A stretch of 64,000 bases of DNA, taken from contig NZ_VCCH02000019.1 in assembly GCF_005938675.2 (NCBI RefSeq), positions 44,393 to 108,392 of the forward strand, given 5' to 3'. The stretch comes from Mycobacterium sp. KBS0706. Its GTDB lineage: Bacteria; Pseudomonadota; Alphaproteobacteria; DSM-16000; Inquilinaceae. The notes below the pieces were generated by a model. That model saw only the letters and a program-made list of their open reading frames with translations. It made no database searches and was not told the DNA's origin. Below are positions 34,510 through 44,200 of this stretch, one piece after another (position 1 is the stretch's first letter; every line of letters begins with the position of its first letter). The translations under genes were made by a program, and so were the position numbers.

Positions 34510-34911
34510 TCTGATCCGGGACGCCGGCCTTCCCGAAGCGGGGAACGGCCGGCGCCTCCATCCATCCTGAAGTGCCCCCCTTGGTGAGACACGATAGATA
34601 GAGACAGGTCAGGTTCTGGCGATGATCGCCGTGGCCACGCGCGACGAGCTGCGGCGCAAGGGCGACCAGACGGGCCTCTCCAGGCTGCGGGACGGGGTGA
34701 ACGGCATGGCGCAGAAAATGGGCGTGAATCTCCGTGCCATCAGAATGACGCCGCAGGGCTTCGTGGCGCTCTGACGCCGGGTGCGCCATAGGACGACATG
34801 GGCGATCTCTGCATTCAGCAGACCGACAAGCCTGAATTCGGTGTCATCGCGAAATAGCCACAACAGGCGGCCAGGCTTTACGCAGTCAGAAAGACGCATG
34901 GGACCGCCACG
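34510..34911. other. Non-coding stretch
   Basis: About 400 bp. A 50-codon plus-strand frame (34621-34773) exists but is not recognisable and may be a decayed gene end. Nothing else is supported. The right end should carry the promoter of the LprI-like gene. Confidence 0.4.
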
Positions 34912-35331
34912 ATGTTCTGGAAACCATCTCTCGTTTTGGGAACCGCCCTCTTGATCGCCACTTGTCCGGCAAGCGCGCAGCAGAGCGCGGAGTTCGACGC
35001 GTGCATGGCCCAGGCCGACGGCGTTTCCTCGAACATGTTGGACTGCGGCAAAGCCGAAATCGGCAAGTGGGACCCGCGGCTGAATTCCGCCTATCAGACG
35101 CTTCTGCACCGATCCAAGGGCAAGGAACGAGCGCAACTGCAGCAAGAGCAGAGGACATGGCTCAAACATCACTTGAATGAGACCCACCGTCTGGCTGTCG
35201 ACCCGAACAATGGGTCCGTCGCATTCCTCGACTCGCAGTCTTTTGAATTGGATGACTTGGTCAAGCGAACGCTGGCGCTTGAAAAGCGCGTCGCGACCCT
35301 GAGTCCGCCCGGCGGCGCCGATGCGCGATAA
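34912..35331 (+). CDS. Secreted LprI-like (DUF1311) protein
   Basis: This is a 139-residue exported protein with signal peptide KPSLVLGTALLIATCPASA. The mature part is a compact LprI-like domain: MLDCGKAEIGKWDPRLNSAY supplies the early Cys and LN..Y motif, and LQQEQRTWLKHHLN the Q..W segment. In LprI of Mycobacterium tuberculosis this fold inhibits lysozyme; here the terminal Cys of the motif is not seen. It lies alone between the VWA-lectin gene and a convergent secreted unknown. This is the third LprI-like protein in the window. Confidence 0.82.
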   Translation: MFWKPSLVLGTALLIATCPASAQQSAEFDACMAQADGVSSNMLDCGKAEIGKWDPRLNSAYQTLLHRSKGKERAQLQQEQRTWLKHHLNETHRLAVDPNNGSVAFLDSQSFELDDLVKRTLALEKRVATLSPPGGADAR

Positions 35332-35422
35332 GACAGGTATGGTCGGAGACGACGTCGATCGGACTTCACCCCTGGACTGAGACAGAAGCATCAGGACGAC
35401 CTGGGCGATCGACCGAAGCGTC

Positions 35423-35929
35423 TCACCGGCGCGCCAGTGACAGATCCGTCGTCACCCTGGGCACGCCGTGCTCCCCGCCATCCGTCACCAGGATCCGGAG
35501 CCGGTCCGGGCCCAGGCTGACGATCCGCATATCGGCCGTCATGTGGCCGTTGACCGGCTGGGGCCAATCGATCAGGACATCGATCGCCGGGCCGTCCAAT
35601 CGGCCGGTCAGCCGCGCCGGCCCGACCTTCGAACCGGTATAGGTCCCGGTCATCCGGCCGGATCGGGGATCGAGGGAGAGGTCGGCGCCGACCGACCGCG
35701 AGAAGATCAGATAGGCCCAGCAGGTTCCGTCGAGCGCGAGCTGGTTCGGACGCCGCTGCTGCACCTTGAAGTCGCAACTCACCTCTCGGGGCGTGGCGTC
35801 GGGCCCGTCCGCGACCACGCCCTCGGCATCGAAGGAGCCGGTGTACCGGTCGAGAGGCGCGGCGGCCGCCGACACCGTGAGCATCGCAGCGACGCCCCCG
35901 GCCATGCATGAGAGCTTAGGACGAGGCAT
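35423..35929 (-). CDS. Secreted hypothetical protein
   Basis: This is a 168-residue protein with signal peptide CMAGGVAAMLTVSAAAA. The mature part is beta-rich: VSCDFKVQQRRPNQLALDGT, then TGTYTGSKVGPARLTGR and IDWPQPVNGHMTADMRI, with two Cys that may form a disulphide. The repeated glycine-strand pattern suggests a small beta-barrel. Similar proteins occur widely in alphaproteobacteria as uncharacterised periplasmic proteins. It is the last gene before a gap leading to the lipase gene. Confidence 0.75.
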   Translation of the reverse strand: MPRPKLSCMAGGVAAMLTVSAAAAPLDRYTGSFDAEGVVADGPDATPREVSCDFKVQQRRPNQLALDGTCWAYLIFSRSVGADLSLDPRSGRMTGTYTGSKVGPARLTGRLDGPAIDVLIDWPQPVNGHMTADMRIVSLGPDRLRILVTDGGEHGVPRVTTDLSLARR

Positions 35930-36046
35930 TTCTCTTCACCCCCGCAGGGCGCGGTACGCCGGGCCACCTCATCGCATCGGCCGGCGGCAAGCAACATACA
36001 ATGCCCCAAGGCTGAGCCGGCACGAGGCGAGCCGATCACATGGCGA

Positions 36047-37147
36047 TCAATCCGGGCGGCCGGAACCCTCGCCGTTGCGGTTCGATCCATCCCTGTCGGC
36101 GTCCGCCCTCGACCTCTCCAGAGACCCGGGGGGTAGATCCGTCAGCGACGTCAGCCAGGCGCCGAGGGCGATGGTCTCGTCGAGATCGGCCGATGCTGCA
36201 GCGGCGTTGGCCGGCGGCTGCGCGGATCGAGCCGGCGTTTCGATATCCCGGGCGGGCCGGGCGAGCGGCGGCGGCGCCGGCCGATCAGGCTGAACCGGTT
36301 TGCGGATTGCGGGATCGCGGATGCCGCCTCGCAGATCCGCAGCTTCGCGCCCTGCGGCAACGGCGCCGGGCCGGAACAGCGGATGCGGGGCGAGCATTTC
36401 GGTGATGGACGGACCGGAGCTGGGCACGTTTCCGAGCCTCGGCACCGTATTGCCGATCCGGGTCGCCGGCCAGGAGGCCGACAGCATCCATGGCTGCTTC
36501 GCCAGGTCTTCCTGAGCCAGGGCGTCCCGGATCGCGTCGATGCTGTGCGTGGGTTCGCCGGCATCGTGCCGCAGCTCCCGCACCTCGCCGATGCAGCCCT
36601 TGCCGTATGTGCCGACGAAATCGCCCCTGACGTTCAGGCACAGGCCGACCGGCGCGCCGTTCCGCCGGGCCCTGAGCGAGCGCGCCATCTGCCGCGGCTT
36701 GAAGAGGTTGAAGGCCGACGCCTTGAGATGCGCCTCCATCCCGGGGCCGTTGAGCGAGACGAACGGGCGGCCGGACCAGGCGCCGACCACCTGCGCCAAG
36801 GCGCCGCCGAGGGAATGACCCACGATCGACACCGGCTTGCCGCCGCAATTCTGCTCGGCCCACCGCACCAGCTTCTTGGCCGAGCCCGCCATGTTGGGGA
36901 TGACGAGGACCGCAATGCGGGCATTGGCCGAGTTCTGGGAGATCGGGGCGCTCATCGGCCCGCCCTTGGTTCCGGAAAAGGCGACGATCACCTCCTCGTC
37001 GCCTTCGAACACCGATCCCTGGAAGCCGTTGCCATACCACGTCGCCGTCTCGGTTTTCCGGACGCGCCAACGGCTGGACACATGGCCCTCGGGATCGGCC
37101 TGGTACGCCGCATCGGCGAGATCGAGATAGTCGCGGATCGTTGCCAT
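36047..37147 (-). CDS. Class 3 lipase-like alpha/beta hydrolase without signal peptide
   Basis: This is a 366-residue hydrolase. The nucleophile elbow is VSIVGHSLGGALAQVVG (catalytic Ser in GHSLG), preceded by the VIVAFSGTKGG strand that forms the oxyanion region, as in fungal-type class 3 lipases. The C-terminal 130 residues are Pro/Ala-rich and probably disordered. The ATG at 37147 (MATIRDYLDLADAAYQ) is the family-typical start and gives no signal peptide or membrane helix, so export, if any, must be by another route. A small exported protein is encoded divergently, 229 bp away. Confidence 0.85.
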   Translation of the reverse strand: MATIRDYLDLADAAYQADPEGHVSSRWRVRKTETATWYGNGFQGSVFEGDEEVIVAFSGTKGGPMSAPISQNSANARIAVLVIPNMAGSAKKLVRWAEQNCGGKPVSIVGHSLGGALAQVVGAWSGRPFVSLNGPGMEAHLKASAFNLFKPRQMARSLRARRNGAPVGLCLNVRGDFVGTYGKGCIGEVRELRHDAGEPTHSIDAIRDALAQEDLAKQPWMLSASWPATRIGNTVPRLGNVPSSGPSITEMLAPHPLFRPGAVAAGREAADLRGGIRDPAIRKPVQPDRPAPPPLARPARDIETPARSAQPPANAAAASADLDETIALGAWLTSLTDLPPGSLERSRADADRDGSNRNGEGSGRPD

Positions 37148-37376
37148 TGGACCGGATGATGTCTGCGATGGGTGATGATCCAGACCTGCGACCGGACTGT
37201 TGCTGCAATGTGTCCGTCCCGGTCCGGATGGTGACAGCTGCAACAAAGCGGCAGGGTCGGCGGCCGCGGTCCGGCCTTGCCGCGGCCCGACCAAAACCAT
37301 TTTCCCGGGGTATCGATGCGGTGCCCGGGGGGATGCGGCGATGATCCCGACACCGGAGCAGAGGAAGGGGCATGCG

Positions 37377-37631
37377 ATGCGTTCGACCCGTTTCGTCATC
37401 ACCCTGCTGGCCTTGCTCGCGCCCGGCAGCGCGCTGGCGATGACGACCTATGTCTACTGCATCAACGACCGGATCGAGGTCGACCCGCGCGACCCGCGGG
37501 AGATGCGCTCCGACCGCGGCGATTCGGAGATCTGCATCATCGGGCCGAGCTTCGACTTCGGACCGGATGCGACGCGCTGGGTCGAGGCCAATCTGCGCGC
37601 CGGCGTCGGCGGGGCCTGCACCTGCAAGTAG
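37377..37631 (+). CDS. Small secreted cysteine-containing protein
   Basis: This is an 84-residue protein with a clear signal peptide (RFVITLLALLAPGSALA) and a mature part of about 62 residues with four Cys (YVYCIND, EICIIG, ACTCK at the end), which could form two disulphides. GGAAGGGG precedes the ATG. It is divergent from the signal-less lipase gene. Function unknown; a periplasmic partner of the lipase is conceivable. Confidence 0.75.
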   Translation: MRSTRFVITLLALLAPGSALAMTTYVYCINDRIEVDPRDPREMRSDRGDSEICIIGPSFDFGPDATRWVEANLRAGVGGACTCK

Positions 37632-38048
37632 GTATGGCTCCAAGTCAGAAGACTCGCTGGCGGCTCCCCCTCGCCGAGGTCGACCACGGCGAGTCCTCCC
37701 TGGCGCAACGATCGAAGGGCAGCGGGCGCGGAAGCGGTAGCCGCGGGCGAGTGCCGAGGGCTGGGCGGGTCGCCCTCCCAGGGGTCCACTCCAAAAGTGG
37801 GCGAAAGCCCACTAAAAGTGCACCGTTACCGTAATTCTAAATGACGATGATTCACCTAAAATAATATTCGGGATTAATCTTCGAGATTGTGATAATATTT
37901 GAGATGCGAAATGGCATTTTATCACAATATAGGACAAACAAATCAGTAATGGATGCGGAGGTTGTGATTGATTTCCGCGGCGGTTATTGAGGAGCGGCCG
38001 AAAGGAAGCTTCCAGTAGCAGAATGCGGAGGATGGTAGGGAGGCTCCC
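37632..38048. other. Non-coding stretch, AT-rich in the middle
   Basis: No gene is supported. The part 37820-37990 is strongly AT-rich compared with the window. A GC-rich hairpin AGTGGGC-GAAA-GCCCACT (37796-37813) lies inside the second copy of the bipartite repeat. The end holds the ribosome site of the next gene. Confidence 0.5.
37781..37837 (+). repeat. Bipartite repeat, copy 2
   Basis: GGGGTCCACTCCAA, then at a 35-base offset AAGTGCACCGTTACCG and AATTC, matching the copy at 32641 in the same direction while the middle differs. The middle of this copy holds a perfect 7-bp hairpin with a GAAA loop. It is followed by AT-rich DNA, as at copy 1. Confidence 0.55.
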
Positions 38049-38441
38049 TTGGCAGCCGAGATTGAAGCGGCCGAGCTTTCGTCCTTTGAAATAGCGCCTG
38101 ATGGCTCCCGCTGTACAATGCATGTCGTGGATACATGCGGACAGCCTGCCAGTCTCAATCTACCCTCGCATTGCCTGACACGGCTGATCATGAGCTTGCC
38201 ACGGATGGCCACCGCGGCCCTGCAGGCGCGGCATCATGACGCTTCGTTGCGCATCGTCTATCCTGTGGACCGAATGCGGCTCGAACAGGGATCCACCGAA
38301 GGAACTCTGATCCTCACGCTGGCAACGCCGGACGGATTCGAGGTGTCCTTCAGCCTTCAGGCCAGCGACCTCCAGCATATACAGCAGTCCGCCGTCCCGT
38401 CGGAGCTTGCTTGCGGGCGACTGCGCCTCGTCAAAAACTGA
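38049..38441 (+). CDS. Hypothetical protein, alphaproteobacterial type
   Basis: This is a 130-residue soluble protein that appears to start with TTG, because GGAGG lies six bases before it and no ATG fits. Residues 33-60 (LPSHCLTRLIMSLPRM) and 64-90 (SLRIVYPVDRMRLEQG) are followed by ILTLATPDGFEVSFSL. This Leu-rich, alternating pattern recalls small uncharacterised proteins of Rhizobiales and Rhodospirillales. No catalytic motif. It ends eight bases before the next gene's likely start, so the two may be co-transcribed. Confidence 0.65.
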   Translation: MAAEIEAAELSSFEIAPDGSRCTMHVVDTCGQPASLNLPSHCLTRLIMSLPRMATAALQARHHDASLRIVYPVDRMRLEQGSTEGTLILTLATPDGFEVSFSLQASDLQHIQQSAVPSELACGRLRLVKN

Positions 38442-38449
38442 GGTCGCAG

Positions 38450-39244
38450 ATGTCAAGCCGCGTGGGTGCCGGCATCTTTCGAGGATGCCGAACTCTGCTC
38501 TCGATGCGTCATCCCGAATGCGGGCTCCTCGGGCAGCGCGCCTGCATCCGGCACATGATGGCCTTGACGCCGCTCCGCTCCAGGCGCGCCGCACCGATCG
38601 CCCTGGCGTGGCTTGCCGTCAGCGTGATCGCTTTCGCGGACGCCCGGTCGGAACCGTCCAACGACGCGGCCGTGACGGTCAGGGGCGAGATCACTTGCGC
38701 GCGCCGGTTCCTCAGTCTGGGTCGTCAGGCTTCCTTCGATGTGCTGCCCGGTGGAGTGCGCACACCATCTCTACCGATCCGGAAATCGATCGTCCTGGGC
38801 ACCCGGAGCAGTGGCGATGCTCTGCACGAGGCCCTCGCCGCCGCGCGATGTGGTGTCGGGACTCTGGCAAGTGCAGCGCTCGACCAGCCGACGTTTCCCG
38901 TAAGTCAGCATGAAACGAAGATCGATCTCGTTGTTCTCTCCTCGACCGAACTCGGGATCGGGACGGATGGAGCGCCTCTCCAAGAGATCTACCGACGGGC
39001 TCTGCAGCTCGGTTATGCGCTTTGCCCAGCGGAGGTCGGACCGCAACTGCGGCTCCAGTATCCAAATCAGCCGATCGGCGAGTTTCTGCGCATTGCGATG
39101 GACCCCATTGCGACGCGACACGGGGAGTTGGCGGTCTTTATCGTGGGGAATGGCGGCGCTGGCCTCATCCTGATCGGAAGCAGTGCGAGGTCCGATGTCA
39201 TCATGCCCTCGACCGTCCGGTTCGTATTCGTTCATCGCCGTTAG
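38450..39244 (+). CDS. Hypothetical exported protein
   Basis: The start is uncertain. ATG 38450 has GAGG seven bases upstream and gives 264 residues, but the hydrophobic segment (IALAWLAVSVIAFADA) would then begin near residue 50. ATG 38555 gives 229 residues with that segment as a normal signal peptide. The remaining part has three or four Cys and a mixed alpha/beta pattern with LQEIYRRALQLGYALCPAE, and ends in basic residues. I do not recognise the family. It may form an operon with the preceding small gene. Confidence 0.6.
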   Translation: MSSRVGAGIFRGCRTLLSMRHPECGLLGQRACIRHMMALTPLRSRRAAPIALAWLAVSVIAFADARSEPSNDAAVTVRGEITCARRFLSLGRQASFDVLPGGVRTPSLPIRKSIVLGTRSSGDALHEALAAARCGVGTLASAALDQPTFPVSQHETKIDLVVLSSTELGIGTDGAPLQEIYRRALQLGYALCPAEVGPQLRLQYPNQPIGEFLRIAMDPIATRHGELAVFIVGNGGAGLILIGSSARSDVIMPSTVRFVFVHRR

Positions 39245-39506
39245 GTCCGGCCAGGCCCCTGCCGGCGGAGCGGAGCCTGAAGAGCCATACGCGGTGCACT
39301 CGACCTGCCGCCGCCTCTCTTCTCAACACATCAGAACGATGGACTGGGGTCGTCCCCAACCGGAGCGGTATGATGCCCTCCGGCCGGGTCGGGCAGCCCG
39401 GCTGCCGGCCGGATTGCGTATGCCGCCGTCCAGACCCGACGGGATGGCGTCGTTTGCGCGTTCGGCCAGGCCCAGAGAAGGCCCGCAACCATCAGGGAGA
39501 CGACCC

Positions 39507-39773
39507 ATGCCTTTCTCCATCCCGGCCGCCGCAACCCGCATCGCCCTCGCGGCTGTCGTGGCCGCTTCCGTCTTCGGGACCAGCGCGGCCATGGCGCAGC
39601 AGCCGAGCCCGGCGCAGGAACGCGAGGCGATGCAGGCCTGCCGCGCCGACTATGAGGCCCTGTGCAAAGGGGTCGAGCCGGGCGGCGGCCGCATCCTCGC
39701 CTGCTTGCAGCAGCACGCCGACAAGGTGTCGCCGGGCTGCAAGCAGGCCCTGATGTCGCTCAAGCCGAAATAG
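39507..39773 (+). CDS. Small secreted cysteine-rich repeat (GLG1-like) protein
   Basis: This is an 88-residue exported protein with signal peptide RIALAAVVAASVFGTSAAMA. The mature part has one Cys-rich repeat of the GLG1 type: ACRADYEALCKG, then GGGRILACLQQHADKVSPGC, four Cys with the usual spacing. Such proteins are common in alphaproteobacteria, with no known function. CAGGGAG precedes the ATG. Confidence 0.8.
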   Translation: MPFSIPAAATRIALAAVVAASVFGTSAAMAQQPSPAQEREAMQACRADYEALCKGVEPGGGRILACLQQHADKVSPGCKQALMSLKPK

Positions 39774-39995
39774 CCTGCACCGCCCGGCTGCGCGCAGCCA
39801 CCGCTGAGCGTTCTGCCGCGCATGGCTGGCGGGGCCGCTCCCGCCAGATCCATTTCCGATGCCGCGGCGAAGTATTACAATGCTGGCGGCCGGCCTCTTG
39901 CGAGTGGCGAGGGGCGGATTGCTTCGGCCTAGCCCGATATGCGGGCCATTGGGAAGATAGATTTCGGATTTGATGGATCTCTTATTGGGGGAGAG

Positions 39996-41183
39996 ATGGC
40001 ACAAATATTGGAGGCCAAGGGGAGAGGGCGCCGCGGCCGCTGGCTGGCCGTGCTTCCGTGCATCATCGGCCTGGCGGGCTGCAACGAGCAGAACGCCTAT
40101 GTCCCGCCGCCGCCGCCCAAGGTGACGGTGGCGCAGCCGGTGAAGCAGCCGGTGGTCAGCTATCTCGAGCTGACCGGCTCCACCGAGGCCTACAACGCCG
40201 TCGATCTCGAGGCCCGGGTGCAGGGCTATCTGGTGTCGATCGACTACAAGGACGGGGCGCAGGTGAAGCAGGGCACGCCCCTGTTCCACATCCAGCGCGA
40301 CACCTATGAGGCCCAGCTGGAGCAGGCCAAGGCCGACCTGCTGCAGCAGCAGGCCGCCCAGGCCAACGCCCAGTCCGAATACCAGCGGCAATCGACGCTG
40401 GGGAAGGACCAGTTCGCGTCGCAGGCCCATGTCGAGGATGCCAAGACCGATCTCGACAAGGCCAACGCCGCGGTGATGCAGGCGCAGGCCAATGTCGAGC
40501 TGTCGACCATCACCCTCGGCTACACCGAGGTCGCGGCCCCGTTCGACGGCATCGTCACCGACCACCTCGTCGATGTCGGGGCGCTGGTCGGCTATAGCGG
40601 CCCGACCAAGCTGGCCAGCATCGTGCAGATGGACCCGATCCACGTCTATTTCACGGTCAGCGAGCAGCAGGTGCTGCAGGTCAAGCAGGGGGCGGCCGCC
40701 CAGGGCCGCAAGGTCAGGGACATCCACGACGTTCCGGTCGAGATCGGGCTGCAGACCGAGACCGGCTATCCGCACAAGGGGACGATCGACTACATCGCGC
40801 CGCAGATCGACCCCAGGACCGGCACCCTGACCGTGCGCGGGGTCTTCGACAACAAGGACACGGCGCTGCTGCCCGGCCTGTTCGCCCGGGTCCGCGTGCC
40901 GGTCGGCCACCAGGATGCCGGGCTGTATGTCGACGAGACCGCGATCGGCACCAGCCAGCTCGGCAGCTATGTGCTGGTGCTGGGCCAGGACGATGTGGTG
41001 GAGCAGCGCCAGGTGACGCTGGGGCCTGCCCAGGGGCCCTTGCGCGTGGTGCGGGACGGGATCGGGCCGGACGACTGGGTGGTGATCGGGGGCATCCAGA
41101 AGGCGGTCCCCGGCAACAAGGTCACGCCCGACAAGGCCGCCATGGCGGGCCAGGCGGCCGGCCAGGCCGCCGCCAAGCCGTAG
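39996..41183 (+). CDS. RND efflux periplasmic adaptor, lipoprotein (AcrA/MexE-like)
   Basis: This is a membrane-fusion protein of 395 residues. The N-terminus is a lipoprotein signal with lipobox LAGC (Cys near residue 29). Then come the first lipoyl half (SIDYKDGAQVKQGTPLFHI), a coiled-coil hairpin (ADLLQQQAAQANAQSEYQRQ), the second half (APFDGIVTDHLVDVGALVG) and the beta-barrel. GGGGGAGAG precedes the ATG, which is preferred over an earlier in-frame start at 39939. It lies 31 bp before the RND pump gene; no outer-membrane channel gene follows, so OprM/TolC must come from elsewhere. Confidence 0.92.
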   Translation: MAQILEAKGRGRRGRWLAVLPCIIGLAGCNEQNAYVPPPPPKVTVAQPVKQPVVSYLELTGSTEAYNAVDLEARVQGYLVSIDYKDGAQVKQGTPLFHIQRDTYEAQLEQAKADLLQQQAAQANAQSEYQRQSTLGKDQFASQAHVEDAKTDLDKANAAVMQAQANVELSTITLGYTEVAAPFDGIVTDHLVDVGALVGYSGPTKLASIVQMDPIHVYFTVSEQQVLQVKQGAAAQGRKVRDIHDVPVEIGLQTETGYPHKGTIDYIAPQIDPRTGTLTVRGVFDNKDTALLPGLFARVRVPVGHQDAGLYVDETAIGTSQLGSYVLVLGQDDVVEQRQVTLGPAQGPLRVVRDGIGPDDWVVIGGIQKAVPGNKVTPDKAAMAGQAAGQAAAKP

Positions 41184-41214
41184 CCGCGCGCCACCCGATC
41201 CTCCGAGGAGCCTC

Positions 41215-44200
41215 ATGGTCTCGCGCTTCTTCATCGAGCGGCCGGTTCTCGCCAATGTGCTGGCGCTCGTCATCGTCCTGATCGGCGCCATCGCGCTGCT
41301 GCGGCTGCCGGTGTCGCAGTATCCGAATGTCGTGCCGCCGACGGTGCAGGTGACCACGACCTATCCCGGCGCCAGCGCCCGGACGGTGATGGACACGGTC
41401 GCCCTGCCGGTCGAGCAGCAGGTCAACGGCGTCCAGGGCATGCTGTACATGCAGTCGACCAGCGCCAGCGACGGCACCTACGTCCTGACGGTCACCTTCG
41501 ACATCGGCACCGATCCCGATCTCGCCCAGGTGCTGGTGCAGAACCGGGTGGCGATCGCCCTGTCCTCCCTGCCGCAGGCGGTCCAGGTGCAGGGCGTCAA
41601 CGTGCAGAAGAAGTCGACCGCCATCCTGCAGTTCATCACCCTGTCGTCGCCCGACAACCGCTATGACGGGCTGTTCCTGTCGAATTACGGCGTCATCGCC
41701 CTGCAGAAGGAGCTGGCGCGGCTGCCCGGCATCGGCAACGTCACCGTCTACGGCGCCGGCCCCTATGCCATGCGGGTCTGGCTGGATCCGGACAAGCTGC
41801 AGGCCTACGGCCTGGTGCCGTCCGACGTGGTCAGCGCGATCCAGCAGGAGAGCCAGGAGGTCACCGCCGGCATGGTCGGCATGCCGCCGGCCCCGGACGG
41901 GCTGAACTTCCAGTACACGGTCAACGTCACCGGGCGCCTGAACGACGCGGCGGATTTCGAGGACATCATCGTCAAGGCCGACAACCGCGACGGCGGCCGC
42001 CTGGTCCGCATCCGCGACATCGGCCGGGTCGAGCTGGGGTCGCAGAGCTACAGCCACGCCGCCACCCTGAACGGCCACCCGGCCGCCGCCATCGGCATCT
42101 TCCTGCTGCCCGACGCCAACGCCCTGGCCGTGGCCGGGGAGGTGCAGGCGAAGATGCAGGAGCTGGCGAAGGCATTTCCGCCGGGCCTGGTCTACGACAT
42201 CCCGTTCGACACCACGAGATTCGTCAGCGCCTCGATCCACGAGGTCTACCTGACCCTGATCGAGGCGGCGGTGCTGGTGCTGATCGTGATCCTGCTGTTC
42301 CTGCAGGACTGGCGGGCGATGCTGGTGCCGGCGACCACCGTGCCGGTTACCATCATCGGCGCCTTCGCGGCCATGGCGGCGCTGGGCTTCAGCGTCAACA
42401 CCGCGACCCTGTTCGCCATCGTGCTGGCGATCGGCATCGTCGTCGACGATGCCATCGTCATCGTCGAGGGCGTGTCGCGCCACATGGCGGCGGGGCTGAG
42501 CGGCCGCGAGGCCGCGGTGAAGGCGATGGGCGAGCTGTTCGGCCCGATCATCGGCATCACCCTGGTGCTGATGTCGGTGTTCCTGCCGGCCGCCTTCCTG
42601 CCCGGGCTGACCGGCCAGATGTACCAGCAATTCGCCCTGGTGATCGCCGCCACCGCGATCATCAGCGCCGTCAACGCCGCCACGCTGAAGCCGACGCAAT
42701 GCGCGCTGTGGCTGAAGCCGCCGACGCCGCCGGAGCGGCGCAACCTGGTCTATCGCGGCTTCAACCGCGGCTATGATGCGGCCGAGCGCTGGTATGCGCG
42801 TCTGATTCGCCGGATGGTCGCGCGCAGCCCGGTGATGGTGGCGGTCGCCATCGGCCTGATCGGCCTGGCGTTCTGGGGCCTGTCGCGGGTGCCGACGGCG
42901 TTCCTGCCGATCGAGGACCAGGGCTATGCCGTGATCAGCGTGCAGCTGCCGGAGGGGGCGTCGCTGCAGCGGACCGACCGTGCTGTGGCCGAGGTCACCA
43001 GGATCGCGCTGGCGACGCCGGGGGTCGCCAATGTCGTCGGCGTCAGCGGCATCTCGGTGCTCGACAACAACGCCACGCTGTTCAACGCCGGCATGGCCTA
43101 TGTGATCTTCAAGGACTGGTCGGAGCGCGGTCCGGACGAGACCCTGCGGGCGCTCTACCAGAAGCTCACCGCAGCGCTGGCCGGGCTGCAGGACGGCACC
43201 GCCTTCGTGATCGTGCCGCCGCCGATCCAGGGCATCGGCAATTCCGGCGGCTTCACCCAGGAGCTGCTGGTGCAGGACGGCAGCGCCGATTTCGCGCAGC
43301 TGCAGAGCGTGGCGCGCGAGGTGGTCGCCAAGGCGTCCACCCAGTCGGCGCTGCAGCGGGTGAATACCACCTTCAGCGCCGGCACGCCGCAGATCTTCCT
43401 CGCCGTCGACCGGACCAAGGCCGAGACGCTGGGGGTGACGGTCGGCCAGGTGTTCGCGGCGCTGCAGGGCTATCTGGGGTCGACCTACGTCACCCAGTTC
43501 AACAGGTTCAACAACGTGTTCCAGGTCTACGCCCAGGCCGAGGCGCAGCACCGGCTGGCGCCGCAGGACATCCTGCGGCTGAAGATCAAGACCCCGGCCG
43601 GCGAGATGGTGCCGCTGGGCAGCCTGATGATGGTCGAGACGGTGCAGGGCCCGCCCTTGATCAGCCTGTACAACCTGTACCCGTCGGTGACCCTGGTCGG
43701 CGGCCCGGCGCAGGGCTTCAGCTCGGGCCAGGCGATGGCGATCATGGACCAGATCGCGGCCCAGACGCTGCCGCCCGGCTACGGCTCGGCCTGGACGGCG
43801 ATGTCGTACCAGGAAGACATCGTCGGCAACCAGATCTACCTGATCTTCGGCCTGGCGCTGATCCTGGTCTATTTCGTGCTGGCCGGCCAGTATGAGAGCT
43901 GGATCCAGCCGCTGTCGGTGATCCTGGCGGTGCCGCTGGCGCTGCTCGGCACCGTCGCGGCGCTGAACCTGCTCGGCGTCGCCAACAACCTCTACACCCA
44001 GATCGGCGTCATCCTGCTGATCTCGCTGGCGGCCAAGAACGCGATCCTGATCGTCGAATATGCGCGGGAGAAGCGGGCCGAAGGCATGCCGATCGCGGAG
44101 GCGGCGGTGGAGGCGGCGCGGCTGCGCTTCCGGCCGATCCTGATGACCTCCTTCGCCTTCATCCTCGGCGTGCTGCCTTTGGTCTTCGCCACCGGCGCCG

